A stretch of DNA of 25,592 nt, from the NCBI GenBank assembly GCA_964498075.1, contig CAZCGA010000099.1, positions 1-25,592 of the forward strand. Reading direction: 5' to 3'. This DNA is from CAZCGA01 sp964498075. GTDB taxonomy: Bacteria; Desulfobacterota; Binatia; HRBIN30. Every line of letters starts with the position of its first letter. The stretch's first letter is position 1. Position numbers and translations under genes: made by a program. This document shows positions 22,028 through 25,592 of this stretch, one piece after another. The notes beneath the pieces were generated by a model. That model had not been told where the DNA came from, made no database searches, and saw nothing but the letters and a program-made list of their open reading frames with translations.

Positions 22028-22996
22028 ATGAAAGCAGCGGTGTACTACGAGACCGGTGGGCCTGAGGTGTTTCGGTACGAGGACATGCCGGACCCTGTGT
22101 GTGATGCGAGCGGTGTCGTCATCGATGTCGGTGCGATCAGCATCGAGGGCGGTGATACGTTGCATCGCGCCGGCGGCGAGCTGGCGTCGCGGCCGCACAT
22201 CGTCGGCTACCAATGCGCCGGCGTCATCCGCACGGTCGGCGAGCATGTCAGGGACCGGAAAGTGGGCCAGCGCGTCGTCGCGGTGATGATGCATGGCTCG
22301 CATGCGGCGCGGGCTGCGGTGCCGGCGCAGATGACGTGGGTCCTACCCGACGGGCTGGATCTGAAGCTCGGCGCCTGTGTGCCGATCGCCGTGGGAACGG
22401 CGGACGATTGCTTGTTCGAGTTCGGCCGCCTGCGCGCCGGCGAGACCGTGCTGATCCATGCGGGGGCAAGCGGGGTCGGCATGGCGGCGATTCAGCTGGC
22501 CAAGCGCGCCGGCGCAACGGTGCTGGCGACGGCGTCGAGTGATGCGAAGCTCGAGCGCCTCAAAGCGTACGGCCTCGACCATGGGATCAACTATCGGGAG
22601 AGCGACTTCGCCGGTGCTGTGCAGGGTCTGACCCAAGGGCACGGAGCCGATCTCATCCTCGACTCCGTCGGCGGGCGCACGCTCGAAGGCAGCATCGCCG
22701 CCGCGGCGTACCGCGGGCGTATCAGCTACGTCGGTTCGGCGGGCCGCGATGCATACGTGCCCAACCCGGATCAGTTACGCCCGGGCAACAAGACGATCAC
22801 GGGGATCTTCCTGGGAGCCGAGTTGGTGCTCAACCATCAGCGTGTGCATCCCATGATTCAGGGCCACCTCGAAGACGTGGCGCGCGGTGCGCTGCAGATT
22901 GTGGTGGATCGGACATTCCCGCTCGCTGAAGCGGCGGCGGCGCACGCGTTCATCGAGAGCCGGCAGGCGTTCGGGCGTGTTGTATTGATTCCGTAA
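22028..22996 (+). CDS. Zinc-independent MDR / quinone oxidoreductase-like enzyme
   Basis: The 322-aa protein has the medium-chain dehydrogenase layout: a GroES-like N-terminal domain (KAAVYYETGGPEVFRYED; VGYQCAGVI at 59-67) and a Rossmann domain with GASGVG (146-151) and LDSVGG. It lacks the cysteine clusters of zinc alcohol dehydrogenases, so it fits the quinone/enone reductase branch, which uses NADPH to reduce quinones or alpha,beta-unsaturated ketones. ATG 22028 is chosen because GGAGG lies 8 nt upstream; GTG 22019 overlaps that signal. It stands alone after tRNA-Met. Confidence 0.93.
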   Translation: MKAAVYYETGGPEVFRYEDMPDPVCDASGVVIDVGAISIEGGDTLHRAGGELASRPHIVGYQCAGVIRTVGEHVRDRKVGQRVVAVMMHGSHAARAAVPAQMTWVLPDGLDLKLGACVPIAVGTADDCLFEFGRLRAGETVLIHAGASGVGMAAIQLAKRAGATVLATASSDAKLERLKAYGLDHGINYRESDFAGAVQGLTQGHGADLILDSVGGRTLEGSIAAAAYRGRISYVGSAGRDAYVPNPDQLRPGNKTITGIFLGAELVLNHQRVHPMIQGHLEDVARGALQIVVDRTFPLAEAAAAHAFIESRQAFGRVVLIP

Positions 22997-23090
22997 CGAC
23001 CGAGTCGATTCATGGTGGCTCCAAGGCCTCTCGTCGCTCAATTCAAAGCGGTTCCTTGGTAGCTTCTGGCTCCGCCGCACCCTGGGTGGC

Positions 23091-23122
23091 CTCTCGGCAA
23101 CCCCTGGTTCGCTCACCGAGAG
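23091..23122. terminator. Weak hairpin between convergent MDR and NDH-2 genes
   Basis: CTCTCGG (23091-23097) pairs with CCGAGAG (23116-23122) across an 18-nt loop, in the 155-bp gap between convergent genes. It could help termination, but the loop is large and no T run follows. Nothing else is recognised in this gap. Confidence 0.25.
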
Positions 23123-23151
23123 ATTGAGGCGGGGCAGCACGTACGTTCCCG

Positions 23152-24462
23152 TCAAAGAGACGAACTCTTTCTGCCGAGCGGCAACGGGCTCTCCCCGGTG
23201 ATCAAACGCGCGCCGCGATTCCAAGTGAAGTAGTTCCACGCCCACTGCGTGAGTACCAGCAACCGGTTGTCGAACTCCACGAGATACATCAGGTGGATGA
23301 ACAGCCATGCGAGCCACGCAAGCACGCCGTTGAAGCGCCACCGCCCGAAGAGATCGGCGACCGCGACACCGCGACCAATCGTCGCCATGCTGCCGCGATC
23401 TCGGTAGCGGAAAAGCGTTGTGCGCTCTCGCCGGAGCCGTCGCCGGATCAATGCCGCAACATACCGTCCTTGTTGCATCGCTACGGGCGCGACCCCGGGC
23501 AGCGGACTTCCCGTTTGATGGCAGAAGTACGCCAGATCGCCGATCACGAAGGTCTCAGGATGGCCCGGAACGCTCAGGTCGGGCTCGACTACAACACGCC
23601 CAGCTCGGTCCAAGGTTGCGCCGGCGCGTTCCTGCAGGATGCCGCCCAACGGGGATGCTTGCACGCCCGCAGCCCAGAGAACGGTGCGCGTCGGGATACG
23701 CTCCTCGCACGCGCCGGTGGAAACCGCGACGCCATCTGTGTCGATGGCAGTGATGGTTGCGCCGGTCTGCACGATCACGCCCAGGTGCTCGATCGCTCGA
23801 GCGGCCTTTGCGGAGAGGACGGGTGGATACGGTGGCAGGACACGGTCTGCCGCCTCGACAAGGATGATGCGCGCCTCGGCCGGGTTGATGGCACGGAAGT
23901 CTTCCCGCAAGGTGTGCATGGCGATCTCGCCGAGCGCACCGGCGAGCTCAAGGCCGGTCGGGCCGGCGCCAACGATCACGAATGTCAGCCAGGCGCGCCG
24001 CAGGTGCGGATCCGGCTCGCGTTCCGCCGCTTCGAACGCCAGCAGAATGCGGCGGCGGATCTCGGTGGCATCTTCTACGGTCTTCAGCCCCGGCGCCAGC
24101 GCGGCCCACTGCTCGTTGCCGAAGTAGTGGTGACGCACGCCGGCAGCCACGATGAGGGTGTCATAGCTGATGACACCATCGCTCAGGATCAGGCGCTGCC
24201 CTGCGACGTCGATGTCCGTCACCTCTGCCAGCAGGACGTGGGTGTTCTTCTGGCGTTTCAGTATGGCCCGCAGGGGGGCCGCGATGTTCGCGGGCGACAG
24301 GGCGCCCGTGGCGACCTGATACAGGAGCGGCTGAAACAGGTGGAAGTTGCGACGGTCCACCAAGGTCACCTGGACCGGTGCACGTTTGAGAGCCTGCGCC
24401 GCATACAAGCCCCCGAAGCCGCCACCAATGATGACAACGTGGTGTGGGACACTGGCCGCCAT
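23152..24462 (-). CDS. ndh: Type II NADH dehydrogenase (NDH-2)
   Basis: The 436-aa flavoprotein has two Rossmann dinucleotide folds: GGGFGG (13-18) for FAD and GAGPTG (166-171) for NADH. FQPLLYQVATG (44-54) and FVIGDLAYF are typical for the family. The C-terminal hydrophobic helix (LAWLAWLFIHLMYLVEF) and WNYFTWNRG place it on the membrane, where it passes electrons from NADH to quinone without pumping protons. ATG 24462 aligns with the normal family start; GTG 24495 would add 11 residues. It is last in a minus-strand series after the hydrolase fragment and the MBL gene. Confidence 0.93.
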   Translation of the reverse strand: MAASVPHHVVIIGGGFGGLYAAQALKRAPVQVTLVDRRNFHLFQPLLYQVATGALSPANIAAPLRAILKRQKNTHVLLAEVTDIDVAGQRLILSDGVISYDTLIVAAGVRHHYFGNEQWAALAPGLKTVEDATEIRRRILLAFEAAEREPDPHLRRAWLTFVIVGAGPTGLELAGALGEIAMHTLREDFRAINPAEARIILVEAADRVLPPYPPVLSAKAARAIEHLGVIVQTGATITAIDTDGVAVSTGACEERIPTRTVLWAAGVQASPLGGILQERAGATLDRAGRVVVEPDLSVPGHPETFVIGDLAYFCHQTGSPLPGVAPVAMQQGRYVAALIRRRLRRERTTLFRYRDRGSMATIGRGVAVADLFGRWRFNGVLAWLAWLFIHLMYLVEFDNRLLVLTQWAWNYFTWNRGARLITGESPLPLGRKSSSL

Positions 24463-24567
24463 GTGCTTCTTGTAGCGCGCGGCGAGTGGCTGCACGAGCC
24501 TCGCCTCGGTCGCTCAACGCAACTAGACGGTGGGTGGTGAACGGAAGCGGTAGGTGGAGCGGACGGC

Positions 24568-24846
24568 TCATCGAATCACGCGGTGCAGGTCGTCCACGAC
24601 GTGCTCGAAGTCTCTTGCCGGCACTCGCTCTCCGTCGGAGCGCCCGTGCCCGAGGTGGTCGGGGGCCCACACACTGGCACCCGCCGCGACGAGCCGCTGG
24701 GCCACATGCTCGTAGCGACCGATGTGCTCACCGTAACCGTGCGCGATGACGACGACGTGCCGTGCGCCAGGGTTTGGCCACACCCCCACGCTGATCTTCC
24801 CTTCGCTGCCCGGGAACGACTCGGTTCGATGCGTCCGGTCCGTCAT
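24568..24846 (-). pseudogene. Truncated alpha/beta hydrolase (monoacylglycerol-lipase-like), N-terminal third
   Basis: The 92-aa frame starts at ATG 24846 with GGAGGTGAG 5-6 nt upstream and matches the beginning of serine aminopeptidase S33/lysophospholipase-type hydrolases: VVVIAHGYGEHIGRY (oxyanion region, 32-45) and VWAPDHLGHGRSDG. It stops at TGA 24568-24570, before the GHSMGG nucleophile elbow, and only about 100 bp remain before the next gene. Catalytic Ser, Asp and His are therefore absent. A normal member has about 270-290 aa. The intact expression signals suggest recent loss. Confidence 0.78.
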
Positions 24847-24954
24847 ACTCTCACCTCCGATCAATGCACCGCTCTGAGCTGGGCTTGGGCCGCCGCGCTT
24901 GGCGCCCCGCCCCCACGGCGTGAGGGCACGCCGGCTCCAACAATGACGATGCAG

Positions 24955-25592
24955 TCAGGTGACCAGCCGATACCCGGCGCCGTCACGGACCACGCGCCCC
25001 GCCGTGGCGCCGGCGAAGTGGGTACCGATCAGCAGCGTCGGTGTGCCCGCGAGCGTCGAGAAGACGTCGTGACGCGTCTGCGTGGACTGGCGCTTGTCAT
25101 AGTCGACCACGGCCGCCCACTCGGGACGTGCCATCTGGCAAGGGTGATGAAGGAAATCTCCGGTGATCAACGCCGCTTCGCCCTTCGATGCGATGCGGAT
25201 GCTGACGTGCCCGGGGGTGTGGCCGAGCGTCGGCACCAGGCTCACCTCGTCGCAGACGCGATGATCGGTGGCGACCAAGTCGACCAAGCCCGCGTCGAAG
25301 ACCGGCTGCACCGAGTCCGAGAATACGGTGACCTGCTCGGCGACCTCCTGTTGGTCCCGCCAGTACTCGAACTCCGTGCGGCCCATCAGATGGCGGGCGT
25401 TCGGAAACGTCGGCAGCCATCTGCCGTCCACCCGCATGGTGTTCCAGCCGACGTGGTCGACGTGCAGGTGCGTACACACCACCGTGTCGACGGATTCGCG
25501 GGGGAAGCCGGCGGCGGCGAGGTCGCGCAGGAAGGGCCCCTGCAGGTTGTTCCAACCGGGCACCGAACGGCCCTGCTTGTCATTGCCGAGAC
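24955..25592 (-). CDS. MBL-fold metallo-hydrolase (N-terminus outside window)
   Basis: The frame is open to the right edge (LGNDKQGR before the GTG at 25563), so the gene continues beyond it and that GTG is not the start. Metal-binding motifs are HLHVDHVGWN, GHTPGHVSI, TGDFLHHP and the final GTHFA His, enough for a dinuclear zinc site. The NNLQGPFLRDLAAAGFPRESVD context is typical of lactonase/AHL-hydrolase-like MBL proteins. A quorum-quenching or other ester/lactone hydrolase role is possible but not shown. It is upstream of the hydrolase fragment on the same strand. Confidence 0.93.
   Translation of the reverse strand, partial: LGNDKQGRSVPGWNNLQGPFLRDLAAAGFPRESVDTVVCTHLHVDHVGWNTMRVDGRWLPTFPNARHLMGRTEFEYWRDQQEVAEQVTVFSDSVQPVFDAGLVDLVATDHRVCDEVSLVPTLGHTPGHVSIRIASKGEAALITGDFLHHPCQMARPEWAAVVDYDKRQSTQTRHDVFSTLAGTPTLLIGTHFAGATAGRVVRDGAGYRLVT

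Noticed and set aside
22775..23341. 188-codon minus-strand frame across the MDR 3' end and NDH-2 3' end
   Set aside because: It lies antisense to the MDR gene at one end and out of frame within NDH-2 at the other, and shows no family motif.
1..25592. CRISPR arrays, rRNA, insertion-sequence transposases
   Set aside because: I saw no regularly spaced repeats, no rRNA signatures and no DDE/HUH transposase genes in either strand.

Overview
The window is GC-rich bacterial DNA without spliced genes. The best taxonomic hint is the secreted protein at 1811-3220: it has a signal peptide, a short calcium-loop repeat (CPGDLNGDGTVAINEI) and a Thr/Pro linker. I associate this architecture with metagenomic Binatota/Desulfobacterota-type genomes. 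That placement is an inference from one protein style, not a phylogeny.

Layout. (1) 1-1800 is a scrapyard of gene ends: the 3' end of a Gly/Pro-rich protein, a PrsW-like membrane protease that stops at its last motif, a coiled-coil ORF with a TTG start at that junction, and the first ~25 codons of a GT4-type glycosyltransferase. (2) 1811-4070 (minus) holds the twin-DUF1566 secreted protein and an unrecognised 222-aa protein. The latter has a near-consensus promoter overlapped by a pair of 14-bp palindromes. (3) 4217-5606 (plus) is a small integration module: a 51-aa basic protein, an excisionase-like HTH protein and a tyrosine integrase. (4) 5607-15592 looks like a second integrative element, pointing at tRNA-Leu(UAA). 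In order it holds an HTH protein, a 1,429-aa phage tape-measure protein, two tandem paralogous small minus-strand genes, a second HTH protein, a PrimPol-helicase replication protein, a small Cys/His protein, an Xis-like HTH protein, an XRE repressor and a tyrosine integrase with its own terminator. (5) 15593-19665 has tRNA-Leu, a decayed GT39-type pseudogene, a GT2 and a GT-C glycosyltransferase, and a Yip1-like membrane protein. (6) 19677-25592 is ordinary chromosome: MFS transporter, SDR, tRNA-Met, quinone-oxidoreductase-like MDR, NDH-2, an alpha/beta hydrolase fragment and an MBL-fold hydrolase cut by the window end.

How the genes fit together. The gene set Int - XRE - Xis/AlpA-like - PrimPol/helicase resembles the core of a phage satellite or small integrative element. 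No terminase, portal, capsid or baseplate gene is visible, yet a full-length tail tape-measure gene sits in the element. An isolated tape-measure gene attached to a satellite-like replication and integration core is the most unusual thing here. Either the element changes the tail of a helper phage, or it is a prophage that lost everything else; the sequence alone cannot decide. The right-hand glycosyltransferases look like a host surface-polysaccharide or lipid-glycosylation locus next to the insertion point.
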